The notes: generated from the letters alone by a model not told the origin. Shown: positions 45,106 to 51,640, counted from the stretch's first letter. The stretch is 64,000 nt of DNA from Paenibacillus farraposensis (GCF_020736845.1 NZ_JAFFQR010000064.1:124001-188000); one strand, 5' to 3'. Made by a program: numbers and translations.

Positions 45106-45311
45106 GACTGACCGCCTCCTAAGCGCGCTGTAATGCCCTGCGCAGAAACGATATGAATTGCCTGAGCTTCGCTAAATCCAGCGGCGACCAGTTCGTCAAA
45201 ATATGCTTTTGAAGCCTTGGCTACTGCCCCATACATCCCCAACATGGCAGGAAGGACCTTGAGCATGTTTTCCATTGCCATTTCAAATTCCAATTGTTCA
45301 TGTGGCTTCAT
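45102..45311 (-). CDS. Small hypothetical protein
   Basis: A 69-residue helical protein (QLEFEMAMENMLKVLPAMLG, then YFDELVAAGFSEAQAIHIVS). The second half resembles UBA-like or small helical adaptor folds. The start overlaps the Rad50-like gene's stop by four bases. Function unknown. Confidence 0.65.
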   Translation of the reverse strand: MKPHEQLEFEMAMENMLKVLPAMLGMYGAVAKASKAYFDELVAAGFSEAQAIHIVSAQGITARLGGGQS

Positions 45312-46873
45312 TCTGCATCGCCCCCGATCTGTTTTATTTCTAAAGGCGCATCTTCGACGGCCTTGACCAGAATGAGCTGACTGGATGATTTTTTAATCTT
45401 GAAGGTACTTTCGGTGTTGTCCACCGCGCTCGGGGAAATAACGCCGCTTTGTTCGGACAGGACTTCCCGCAGTTCTAAACCAGCACGGACAGATTCAGAA
45501 AGCGATAAGATCGGATACGGCTTATTGTCCTTTTCAATCACAAAGTCAGGCTTTCGTTCCCCATTCTTCTGTTCTTTAAATAAAGAGATTGATAGAGTCG
45601 AGAACAGGCCTTGCACCTTGGCTGCCTGCAATTCGGCTTCCTTGGCTTCAAACGCCTTGATTGCGTCCAGAACAAAGATAGAGTCATTCCGGCTGGCAAG
45701 TGTATCAGCCTCGTCAGCGCGGGCTTTGTCGATGTCGGCCTGCATGCCCCGACGTGAATTATGAGCTGCGATTATGTCCGCTGTTTGATCCCGATGCCGC
45801 TCCAGTTCTCGAATTCGTGCAATCTGTTCTGAAATATCAACAGGCTCAATTTCAGCACGCTTGGTTTCGAGTTCTTTGCGCTCGTTGATAAGCTTTTGGT
45901 GCGCTGCCCGGAGTTCTTCCTTCCGGCGCTCCTTATCCTTTGTAACTGCCTCTACAGACTCTGTATCAAGCAGACGTTTACAGGCTGGGCAGGTATCTTC
46001 AATAGGCTCGTTATACACCTTCATATAATTGTCCTTGGCCTGGGCAATCTGCCGCTGTAGGGACTGTATGGTGCTTTCCAATACGGTACGCTTGCGGTTC
46101 GTTTCCCCGGCAAGATCGGTCTGTACCTCCAATACCTGTATTTGCTCAAGCAGCGCAGCATCCTCGGCTTTAACCGCCTCGATATCCTCCAGTGTTGCAG
46201 GAAGCTTCTGGAGCTGATCGACAAGCGCCTCTGTCCGGCCTTGAGCCCGCTTATAGGCCGTGTCCTTGTCGTTCTTGTTCTTCTTATGGAATCTTTCTAA
46301 CTCCGGTAGCGTGTGCTTCTTAACCAACTCCGACAGCTTGGCAGCCTGCGGATTTAAGGCAATGTCCTTGATCTTCTGTTCCGGGCTTGCCCGGCTCATT
46401 TCCGAAAATACTTCCTTATTAGAAACCGGAGTCACATACCGCAGCAGTAGATCCCTTTGATTATCCTTATGAAGAGTGAAGAAATAGGACGGGTTATAAA
46501 GAGACAAGAACAAATCTTTATCAAAAAGAGATTTAACGATTTCGTCGAAGTCGCCGTATTTACTGGGAACCTCATTGACGTAATAGGTAGCCTTGCCCTT
46601 CTCAATTCCACGACCTAGAAGCACCTGTTTTCCGTCAATGTCTAGCAGAGTTTCGGCATTAACATGATCAAAAGAATAATTCGTGGGTGTAGGATCAAGC
46701 TTGCCACCCATGGTATCTGTGCCGTACAATGTCCACGAAGGTATTTCCAAAATAGTGGACTTGCCTTGTGCGTTGTCGCCCGTGATCTGTGTTACCTCGC
46801 CAAAGTTAACTGACAGGTCACGGTGCGCCTTAAAGTTATGCGCCCGCAGGCTGATTATTTTTATTACCGCCAT
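45308..46873 (-). CDS. Rad50/SbcC-like AAA ATPase with zinc hook
   Basis: A 521-residue SMC-like ATPase. Walker A is ITGDNAQGKSTILEIPSW near residue 32. Two long coiled coils surround a zinc hook CPAC near residue 297, and the C-terminal ATPase half holds ILSLSESVRAGLELRE near 455. Rad50/SbcC proteins bridge DNA ends and work with a nuclease. In this operon, RecT and an MBL-fold hydrolase are encoded close by, suggesting a recombination unit. The start ATG follows GGAGGTAACAC. Confidence 0.85.
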   Translation of the reverse strand: MAVIKIISLRAHNFKAHRDLSVNFGEVTQITGDNAQGKSTILEIPSWTLYGTDTMGGKLDPTPTNYSFDHVNAETLLDIDGKQVLLGRGIEKGKATYYVNEVPSKYGDFDEIVKSLFDKDLFLSLYNPSYFFTLHKDNQRDLLLRYVTPVSNKEVFSEMSRASPEQKIKDIALNPQAAKLSELVKKHTLPELERFHKKNKNDKDTAYKRAQGRTEALVDQLQKLPATLEDIEAVKAEDAALLEQIQVLEVQTDLAGETNRKRTVLESTIQSLQRQIAQAKDNYMKVYNEPIEDTCPACKRLLDTESVEAVTKDKERRKEELRAAHQKLINERKELETKRAEIEPVDISEQIARIRELERHRDQTADIIAAHNSRRGMQADIDKARADEADTLASRNDSIFVLDAIKAFEAKEAELQAAKVQGLFSTLSISLFKEQKNGERKPDFVIEKDNKPYPILSLSESVRAGLELREVLSEQSGVISPSAVDNTESTFKIKKSSSQLILVKAVEDAPLEIKQIGGDAE

Positions 46874-47069
46874 GTGTTACCTCCAAATTGTATTTGCGCT
46901 CCAGCATGTTCATTTCTATCTGCAACGTTCCCCGAGCTTTCGGGTCCTTCTCGTCCAGGTACCAATCGTACAAGAATAGATAATGCTTAATGTCCCGCTG
47001 CACTTCCGGGGCAAGAGAGTTGTAGAATTGAAGGAATAACTGCTGTTCGTGATTCTGCAATGTGTTCAC
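46836..47069 (-). CDS. Small helical phage protein
   Basis: A 77-residue protein (QQLFLQFYNSLAPEVQRDIK, then LFLYDWYLDEKDPKARGTLQ). It begins with GTG behind GGAGGGAG and overlaps the start of the Rad50-like gene by 38 bases. Function unknown. Confidence 0.6.
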   Translation of the reverse strand: MNTLQNHEQQLFLQFYNSLAPEVQRDIKHYLFLYDWYLDEKDPKARGTLQIEMNMLERKYNLEVTHGGNKNNQPAGA

Positions 47070-47211
47070 CTCCCTCCGGGTAATCCTGAGTCATTTCAGA
47101 TATACACGGCCTACATACGTCCTGGTCGTTCCAGCGGCGTAGAAACTGCTTATGCATTACGTTTCCGCATATAGCACAGCAAGCGTCTTTACCTGACACC
47201 AAAACCTTCAT
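46987..47211 (-). CDS. Small zinc-ribbon protein
   Basis: A 74-residue protein with two cysteine pairs: CAICGNVMH and CRPCISEM, a probable zinc finger. The ATG at 47211 overlaps the preceding stop (ATGA). The gene overlaps the next one (GTG at 47069) by 83 bases, which is unusual even here. A longer upstream start was rejected because it would overlap the preceding gene in full. Confidence 0.55.
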   Translation of the reverse strand: MKVLVSGKDACCAICGNVMHKQFLRRWNDQDVCRPCISEMTQDYPEGGEHIAESRTAVIPSILQLSCPGSAAGH

Positions 47212-47366
47212 GCTGTCCACCGCCCTACCAACTGCCGATGATACTTGCGGTACTGGCCCCGAGCGTGTAGAGCTATCAGAACACGACCATTCTCTAACAT
47301 CCGGCGTTCCATTTTGCCGAAGAATTCGCAAAGCTCACGTAACCTTTCATCATTAGGCTTGTGCAT
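47208..47366 (-). CDS. Very small phage protein
   Basis: A 52-residue basic protein: MHKPNDERLRELCEFFGKME then RRMLENGRVLIALHARGQYR. The ATG lies behind GAAAGGAGC and its stop forms ATGA with the next gene. Function unknown. Confidence 0.55.
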   Translation of the reverse strand: MHKPNDERLRELCEFFGKMERRMLENGRVLIALHARGQYRKYHRQLVGRWTA

Positions 47367-47387
47367 GTGTGTGCATGCTCCTTTCGG

Positions 47388-48017
47388 TTAATGTATGTGC
47401 TTATCGTAAATCGTCTGGCTCACCGCAATGTCCAATCCAAACCGCTCTTTGGTGCCCATCAAGTCAACCGTATCTTCCAAAATCTCTTGGCGGGTAACCA
47501 GCATGTCCGGTGTCATTTGATCCTTTTTGAGCAATTTCGGGTGACCGTACTTAGAAGAGACAGCTTTGTTCGCTATCGTGTTGGCTTTAATGAAGTCAAC
47601 GCGCACAGGCTGTTTTAAGCTGGAACGCAGTTTCTGCATGGCCTCCTTTTGGTGGTCCTTGTCCAACATGCGGAAGATTTGAAAGCCTTCGAGTCCGGTG
47701 GATTGGCGAAGCTGCTTGAGCAAACCCTTAACCCATTTCTTAAATTCCTTTGCTTCCTGGCGACTGCTGTTGAATATAGCCTCATATATTCCGGTTTCAG
47801 ATATAACGCTGTACTTTTGTTTACGACCGATGGTGTCCGCCAAACGGACAGCATCCTTTTCTTCGTCGTCAATCATACGGACCATATGAGGCGTGTGCTT
47901 GTATGCCAGCGCCTTCGCCACATCAGATGCAACTGCCCACCACTCACCAGGCACCTTCTCGACAAAGCGGATGCTGTGACCGAGCCATGTTTCAGTTCGT
48001 ATATTCACCTTGTTCAC
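47388..48017 (-). CDS. BRO-N domain antirepressor-like protein
   Basis: A 209-residue protein. Residues 1-100 are a BRO-N DNA-binding domain (IRFVEKVPGEWWAVASDVAK, then DAVRLADTIGRKQKYSVISE and the closing GIYEAIFNSSRQEAKEFKKW). The C-terminal half is a second helical domain. In phages such proteins often act as antirepressors opposing the lysogeny repressor. It is the third gene after the Cro-like gene, where an early antirepressor would be expected. Confidence 0.82.
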   Translation of the reverse strand: MNKVNIRTETWLGHSIRFVEKVPGEWWAVASDVAKALAYKHTPHMVRMIDDEEKDAVRLADTIGRKQKYSVISETGIYEAIFNSSRQEAKEFKKWVKGLLKQLRQSTGLEGFQIFRMLDKDHQKEAMQKLRSSLKQPVRVDFIKANTIANKAVSSKYGHPKLLKKDQMTPDMLVTRQEILEDTVDLMGTKERFGLDIAVSQTIYDKHIH

Positions 48018-48369
48018 CAGCCTTTGGTTTGCTGTACTTTAGCATTGTAGAGACAACAGCATCGACAATTTCTTTGGCTGCCTGTGCCTGGTCTGTCGTC
48101 AGTCCTTGCACATTACTGACACCCAATGAGTTACGGACGATTGTTGATAGAGCATTGACGACTTGATACCGGTTGTATGTTACCAAGTGTCCGAGACGGT
48201 GCAATGCTTCGTCTCTTATAGGGGGCCATACATTGAGACTTCCCGAAGCTGAATGTTTTCGGCGTTCTTCCTCTACTTGAGATTTGATTTTTGGCTCAAG
48301 TTCGCGAATAAGGCTTTCCTTCAAATCAGCGAACTGTTCAGGAGTCATCACAATTGCATTAGGATTCAT
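47992..48369 (-). CDS. Phage hypothetical protein
   Basis: About 125 residues: MTPEQFADLKESLIRELEPK then a helical C-terminal domain (LSTIVRNSLGVSNVQGLTTD). ORF6C/phage-antirepressor-like helical tails look similar. The start is the ATG behind AGGGAGGTTGCCC; an upstream start is not needed. It overlaps the BRO-N gene by 26 bases. Confidence 0.65.
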   Translation of the reverse strand: MNPNAIVMTPEQFADLKESLIRELEPKIKSQVEEERRKHSASGSLNVWPPIRDEALHRLGHLVTYNRYQVVNALSTIVRNSLGVSNVQGLTTDQAQAAKEIVDAVVSTMLKYSKPKAGEQGEYTN

Positions 48370-48405
48370 GGGCAACCTCCCTTTGTATAATTTCATTACC
48401 AATAG

Positions 48406-48642
48406 TTAAGGCTGGTGATGGGCAGCTTCCTGTTTTTCCTGTCCAACGTTTGTGTCGTAGTTGAACTCGACATGAATACCAAGAGCAGCGCAAACTTCAT
48501 TGATGATGCCCTCATGCCACCTCCGCTCACCTTTTAATAGATCGCTAATATATTGGTAACTGCGTTGTGTGGATCGGGCTAAGTCCGCTTTGCTCACACC
48601 CTTTGCTTCCATTGCAGCCTCAACCGCTTCTGTGAAATTCAT
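48406..48642 (-). CDS. Cro-like XRE regulator
   Basis: A 78-residue helix-turn-helix protein (MEAKGVSKADLARSTQRSYQ then YISDLLKGERRWHEGIINEV). It is the first gene of the leftward early operon and faces the divergent repressor gene across an array of five palindromic operators, the layout of a Cro/CI switch. The ribosome binding site is GGAGGTGAACAACA. Confidence 0.85.
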   Translation of the reverse strand: MNFTEAVEAAMEAKGVSKADLARSTQRSYQYISDLLKGERRWHEGIINEVCAALGIHVEFNYDTNVGQEKQEAAHHQP

Positions 48643-48669
48643 TGTTGTTCACCTCCATGACTAAACAAT

Positions 48670-48835
48670 AAGCATTATGCTTACATATGTAAAAGAGCAA
48701 AATTAAGCATTTTGCTTAAATAACGAGCATTTATCTGATATTATCAGCATAATGCTTTAAAATACTTATTTTTTCAGCATTTTGCTTATTGTTTAAAACT
48801 ATCGGTAATGTTATTATCATTACAGCAAAATGCTT
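48670..48835. promoter_or_regulatory. Five-operator array of the lysogeny switch
   Basis: A 13-bp palindrome with consensus MAGCAWWWTGCTT occurs five times: 48670 (AAGCATTATGCTT), 48705 (AAGCATTTTGCTT), 48745 (CAGCATAATGCTT), 48775 (CAGCATTTTGCTT) and 48823 (CAGCAAAATGCTT). All lie between the divergent cro-like and repressor genes, at spacings of 35, 40, 30 and 48 bases. A degenerate half site sits at 48725. They are the likely binding sites of one or both XRE proteins. Confidence 0.88.
48789..48817 (+). promoter_or_regulatory. Repressor promoter
   Basis: TTGTTT at 48789-48794, 17 bp, TATTAT at 48812-48817. Operator 4 ends one base before the -35 and operator 5 lies at about +1 to +13, so repressor binding at these sites could both activate and block its own promoter. 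Confidence 0.75.
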
Positions 48836-48857
48836 AAATCGAAGGAGCGGTAACCTA

Positions 48858-49247
48858 ATGTCTGGTACGGATAACAGATTGAAAGAAATAAGAAAAGAAA
48901 AGAAAATGAGCGGTATAGCAGTTGCGAAGGCTTTGGGCATTACGCCACAATACTATTACGATATCGAGAAAGGGGAACGACGCTTAACAACTGAAATAGC
49001 GGGGAAATTGGCTAATCTATACCAAACAACAGTTGATTATCTAATTGGAGTAACCGATGTTAATCAGTACGAATTGGGAAAAAACACAAAAAACCCTGAC
49101 CTTCACGAAAAGTCAGAGCTTTCAGAAATACCTATAGAGAGACTTAACCAGTACAAATTGAGCTATAAAGGCCATGACTTAAGTAAGGAAGAAGCTGACG
49201 ACATTATCGAACTTTTGGAGGCCGCGTTGAAACGTTGGAAGAAATGA
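48858..49247 (+). CDS. XRE-family phage repressor (CI-like)
   Basis: A 129-residue protein. The N-terminal helix-turn-helix is LKEIRKEKKMSGIAVAKALG followed by ITPQYYYDIEKGERRLTTEI; the C-terminal part (HEKSELSEIPIERLNQYKLS, then a charged helix) is short and has no protease domain, so induction would not use LexA-type self-cleavage. The ATG follows CGAAGGAGCGGTAACCTA. It reads rightward against the early operon and faces five operators. Confidence 0.87.
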   Translation: MSGTDNRLKEIRKEKKMSGIAVAKALGITPQYYYDIEKGERRLTTEIAGKLANLYQTTVDYLIGVTDVNQYELGKNTKNPDLHEKSELSEIPIERLNQYKLSYKGHDLSKEEADDIIELLEAALKRWKK

Positions 49248-49335
49248 TCTCTTCTAAGCGCTTTTCGACTTCCGTCGTGTCAACTCCTTTGTTATGTAAC
49301 AGTTCTAAGTAACACTTTAAATCGATTGAATCCAT
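49204..49335 (-). CDS. Very small protein convergent with the repressor
   Basis: A 43-residue peptide, MDSIDLKCYLELLHNKGVDT then TEVEKRLEEI, starting at an ATG behind TAGGAGTGTTGTTT. A promoter TTCGCA, 17 bp, TATACT lies upstream at about 49415-49387. It overlaps the 3' end of the repressor gene by 44 bases on the opposite strand, so transcription would run antisense to the repressor mRNA. It may be real or a regulatory RNA. Confidence 0.45.
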   Translation of the reverse strand: MDSIDLKCYLELLHNKGVDTTEVEKRLEEIISSNVSTRPPKVR

Positions 49336-49402
49336 AAACAACACTCCTAGATTAAATGACATCCGGTTTTGAGAGGTTGGAATCAGTATACCACAGCTCA
49401 CT

Positions 49403-49426
49403 AAAAATGCGAACAAAAATGCGAAC
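49403..49426. repeat. Tandem 12-bp repeat
   Basis: AAAAATGCGAAC occurs twice in tandem (49403-49414 and 49415-49426) between the leftward 43-residue ORF and the rightward leader/XRE gene, overlapping the -35 of the leftward promoter. It is a candidate operator for the small XRE protein at 49502. Confidence 0.55.
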
Positions 49427-49469
49427 ACAGGATAAAAAATACAACTGAATACATAGAGAGGAGACCCGT

Positions 49470-49532
49470 ATGAGGCAATCCCCCAGCTGGGGGATTGCCT
49501 CTTGCTGGAGCGACTTGAAGAAAACAATATGA
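49470..49532 (+). CDS. Leader ORF spanning a perfect 30-bp palindrome
   Basis: A 20-codon ORF (MRQSPSWGIASCWSDLKKTI) starts at an ATG behind GAGAGGAGACCCGT, a good ribosome binding site. Its first half encodes, and would be translated through, a perfect 30-bp palindrome at 49472-49501 (arm GAGGCAATCCCCCAG and its complement). Its stop overlaps an ATG inside the next gene (ATATGAAC). It looks like a leader whose translation opens the hairpin that covers the next start. Confidence 0.5.
   Translation: MRQSPSWGIASCWSDLKKTI
49472..49501. repeat. Perfect 30-bp palindrome
   Basis: GAGGCAATCCCCCAG followed directly by its exact reverse complement, so the 30-base sequence equals its own complement. 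It sits inside the leader ORF and ends at the presumed TTG start of the small XRE gene, with a GGGGGA (possible ribosome binding site) in its right arm. Confidence 0.95.
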
Positions 49533-49702
49533 ACCAATCTGAATTTGCAAGGCACATGGGAGTTTCCAGGCAATTTGTGGGTAAGCTGATATCTGGTGAA
49601 CGCAATATGTCACTAGAATTCGCTCTTAATGCAGCCCATATACTTAAATGCCGTGTTACTGATCTTTATGTGCTCAAAGTCGTTCGCAAGGGAAAAGAGT
49701 AG
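49502..49702 (+). CDS. Small XRE helix-turn-helix protein
   Basis: A 66-residue XRE protein: LERLEENNMNQSEFARHMGV, then SRQFVGKLISGERNMSLEFA and the closing CRVTDLYVLKV. The TTG at 49502 is chosen because helix 1 (LLERLEENN) is needed for the fold; an ATG at 49529, overlapping the leader stop, would remove it. The only ribosome binding site candidate, GGGGGA, is inside the palindrome. It is the second regulator of the lysogeny region. Confidence 0.72.
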   Translation: MLERLEENNMNQSEFARHMGVSRQFVGKLISGERNMSLEFALNAAHILKCRVTDLYVLKVVRKGKE

Positions 49703-49826
49703 ATTTTCTACTCCCCCACTGCCGCATTGTCACCCATACGGGTAACAAGTGAATCACTGTTTATGTTTTTATTAAATACCAGATACTTTCATTTGTAAAA
49801 ACAAATTCACATATGAATTTTGCAGA

Positions 49827-49849
49827 TTCGACAACAAGTTTCGACAACA
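49827..49849. repeat. Two TTCGACAACA repeats before the LytTR gene's end
   Basis: TTCGACAACA occurs at 49827-49836 and 49840-49849, 13 bases apart. A third copy (51623-51632) lies within the spacer of the agr operon promoter at the other end of the cassette. Direct repeats at both ends of an operon encoding a LytTR protein make them candidate LytTR sites. Confidence 0.5.
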
Positions 49850-49885
49850 TACTACTTACAATATATGTTATAGTTACTTGTTCAT

Positions 49886-49917
49886 AAAAAAAGAGCCGCT
49901 AATTATGCGGCTCTTTA
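49886..49917 (-). terminator. Terminator of the agr-like operon
   Basis: Read leftward, AAAGAGCCGC and GCGGCTCTTT arms followed by a T run, immediately after the LytTR stop. Confidence 0.92.
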
Positions 49918-50292
49918 CTAATTTGAGAACAGAATATCCGGTTTTAATTTCACCAAAGCTGCAGCAACCTTTTTGTACCTAAATCCTGCCATAGTACAAG
50001 TTATCTTCTTGTAGCTGTTGCTGCTCTGAAATTCCGCGAGTCTAAGCGTCTCGTTTATCCCCGTCAATTCATCTACGTTTATGGTGTAGGAACGATCCAC
50101 GTTGTAAAATCTGTACCCTTCGCTATTAAATAGCATTTCCCAATATCCCAATGGTCCAACTGTGTAAAAAACGCCATCCAACGTATGCATTGCGATACGT
50201 TGGATGCTGCTCTGGCTCTCAATAAAGAGGATTGTACCTACATCCAATAGTTTTGGGCCCCTGTCGGGCTCCGTGGTGACTGAAATTATCAT
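49918..50292 (-). CDS. Stand-alone LytTR DNA-binding regulator
   Basis: A 124-residue protein consisting mostly of a LytTR-like domain: VGTILFIESQSSIQRIAMHT near residue 18 and EGYRFYNVDRSYTINVDELT near 60 are the two hallmark strands. There is no receiver domain, so it cannot be controlled by phosphorylation in the AgrA manner. The start ATG follows GGAGGTAAC. As the last gene of the agr-like cassette it is the likely output regulator, acting with the membrane receptor-like protein as in membrane-protein/LytTR pairs. Confidence 0.82.
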   Translation of the reverse strand: MIISVTTEPDRGPKLLDVGTILFIESQSSIQRIAMHTLDGVFYTVGPLGYWEMLFNSEGYRFYNVDRSYTINVDELTGINETLRLAEFQSSNSYKKITCTMAGFRYKKVAAALVKLKPDILFSN

Positions 50293-50305
50293 GTTACCTC
50301 CGTAC

Positions 50306-50428
50306 TTACTTCATTAATTCTTCCGGTGGTTCTGGGCTATAAACGTAAAACAGGCTCGCGACACTTACAGACATTACTGCAACCGCAGCAAGGGCCGTTG
50401 CAATTGAGCTATAGATGCTTTTAATCAT
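50306..50428 (-). CDS. agrD: AgrD-like cyclic lactone autoinducer precursor
   Basis: A 40-residue peptide beginning MIKSIYSSIATALAAVAVMS (amphipathic leader) and ending SVASLFYVYSPEPPEELMK. The tail PEPPEEL is the conserved AgrD recognition segment. There is no cysteine; Ser25 is at the place of the usual ring cysteine, and aligning the tail with AgrD gives a five-residue ring SLFYV (Ser25 to Val29). The ATG overlaps the AgrB stop (ATGA). This ORF is too short for most gene finders. Confidence 0.85.
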   Translation of the reverse strand: MIKSIYSSIATALAAVAVMSVSVASLFYVYSPEPPEELMK

Positions 50429-50952
50429 GATGTTTTCCACCTCCTTATGTTAATTAAAGATAAAGACTGCGCGAAAAAACTAATAGCTATAAATGGATCA
50501 GCGATCCATAGATTAAGGCTTACTGCAATAAAAGCGCCGGACCGCAGCAATGGAAAATAGCGTGGTGGTATACGCGTCTGTTTTTCTATCCCTGCAGGTG
50601 CAAAAATCAGAATTAACAGCATGCTAACCAGTGTTGCACCTGTTGTCCAATTATAATCCAGTTCGATGAATGATAACCCGGTAAACAGTAGCGTAGAGAC
50701 AGCAACACACCACATGCCGCTTTTAAGGTGTATCCCTCCTGTCATTTGTCGCAGGAAGGCGAATGCTACCATAATCGTCACTACCTCCCTCGTGCGGCCT
50801 ATGAAAACCGATATAGCGATGGTCAGGCCCGTTATAAATACCAGATTTAATATCGCAGACAAGGCGTGCTTTAAAACTGGCACAGAGGACGGATGGTCCG
50901 GCACAACCCTCTTTATATGCTGCGCCATCCGCAAGGCAAGCGGCTCAATCAT
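50425..50952 (-). CDS. agrB: AgrB-like peptidase
   Basis: A 175-residue membrane endopeptidase of the accessory gene regulator B family. The catalytic pair is His75 and Cys82 in LRQMTGGIHLKSGMWCVAVS, at the spacing seen in staphylococcal AgrB. About four to six membrane helices follow. It should cut and cyclise the AgrD peptide and export it. The start overlaps the receptor gene by eight bases. Confidence 0.9.
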   Translation of the reverse strand: MIEPLALRMAQHIKRVVPDHPSSVPVLKHALSAILNLVFITGLTIAISVFIGRTREVVTIMVAFAFLRQMTGGIHLKSGMWCVAVSTLLFTGLSFIELDYNWTTGATLVSMLLILIFAPAGIEKQTRIPPRYFPLLRSGAFIAVSLNLWIADPFIAISFFAQSLSLINIRRWKTS

Positions 50953-51559
50953 ACTCCCTCTCCTTTCGTAGCGCGTAATACAAGAACATTCCTGCAGCCA
51001 GTGCGAAATATACTATGTTAAGCCACACATCGTTTACATACGCTACTACTGCCAGGGTTGCTAGGGCGCCTATAATTACAATAATGACAATGTTCTGTTC
51101 CCACTTGAATCGAAGTCTATCGAATGGAGCAATAAAGCCTATTCCAAATTTATAAAGAAGACCAGACGCGATAAGCACAACTGCACTGGTAACTGCTTGT
51201 AACAAAGACCCCTTTGCCGATCCTCCTTGTAACTCGCTCATAGGTACATCAGAGTACATAAGCAACAAAATGATGGTCTGGAACAGTGTATAAACAAAGA
51301 ATCCAGTCACTGACAGTATACTCGACCATATCAATGGCACTTTAACCACCGTTGTTATTAGTAGCACCATTAACAAAATATTTATCACTGGAGCCAAAAA
51401 AGCCAACTCCAATTCCTCCCGAAAAACAAAGCTTTGACACGACATAAGAAATGATATAACCAAGGTTTGCCATTGGTAATCAAGTGCCTTGATCCTAAAC
51501 ATCGTTAGAGTTAGTACAAAAGCCGCAAAGCTCTCAACAACCGAAAAAGTTATAAACAT
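50945..51559 (-). CDS. Membrane receptor-like protein (AgrC sensor-domain type, no kinase)
   Basis: About 204 residues with six to seven predicted membrane helices (MFITFSVVESFAAFVLTLTM, then ISFLMSCQSFVF, LAPVINILLMVLLITTVV, ILSVTGFFVYTLFQTIILLL, and further). The layout is that of the sensor part of AgrC-type kinases, but the protein ends after the last helix and a short basic tail, with no dimerisation or kinase domain. The ATG at 51559 is behind GGGAGACGTCT; the ATG five codons earlier is the alternative. It is the first gene of the cassette. Confidence 0.7.
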   Translation of the reverse strand: MFITFSVVESFAAFVLTLTMFRIKALDYQWQTLVISFLMSCQSFVFREELELAFLAPVINILLMVLLITTVVKVPLIWSSILSVTGFFVYTLFQTIILLLMYSDVPMSELQGGSAKGSLLQAVTSAVVLIASGLLYKFGIGFIAPFDRLRFKWEQNIVIIVIIGALATLAVVAYVNDVWLNIVYFALAAGMFLYYALRKEREYD

Positions 51560-51611
51560 AGACGTCTCCCACATCTATTCAATCATCCTCTGCATATTTG
51601 TTGTCCTTGTA

Positions 51612-51640
51612 AATATACGATTTTCGACAACATTACTCAA
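51612..51640 (-). promoter_or_regulatory. Promoter of the agr-like operon
   Basis: Read leftward, TTGAGT, 17 bp, TATATT. The TTCGACAACA element lies in the spacer, so binding there would block or change promoter use. Confidence 0.7.

Noticed and set aside
47212..47331. Longer start for the zinc-ribbon gene at 47.2 kb
   Set aside because: It would fully overlap the 52-residue gene in another frame; the ATGA-coupled start is better supported.
49472..49501. Palindrome as part of a CRISPR or insertion-sequence end
   Set aside because: Only one copy is in the window, there is no transposase or spacer array, and no target duplication is visible.
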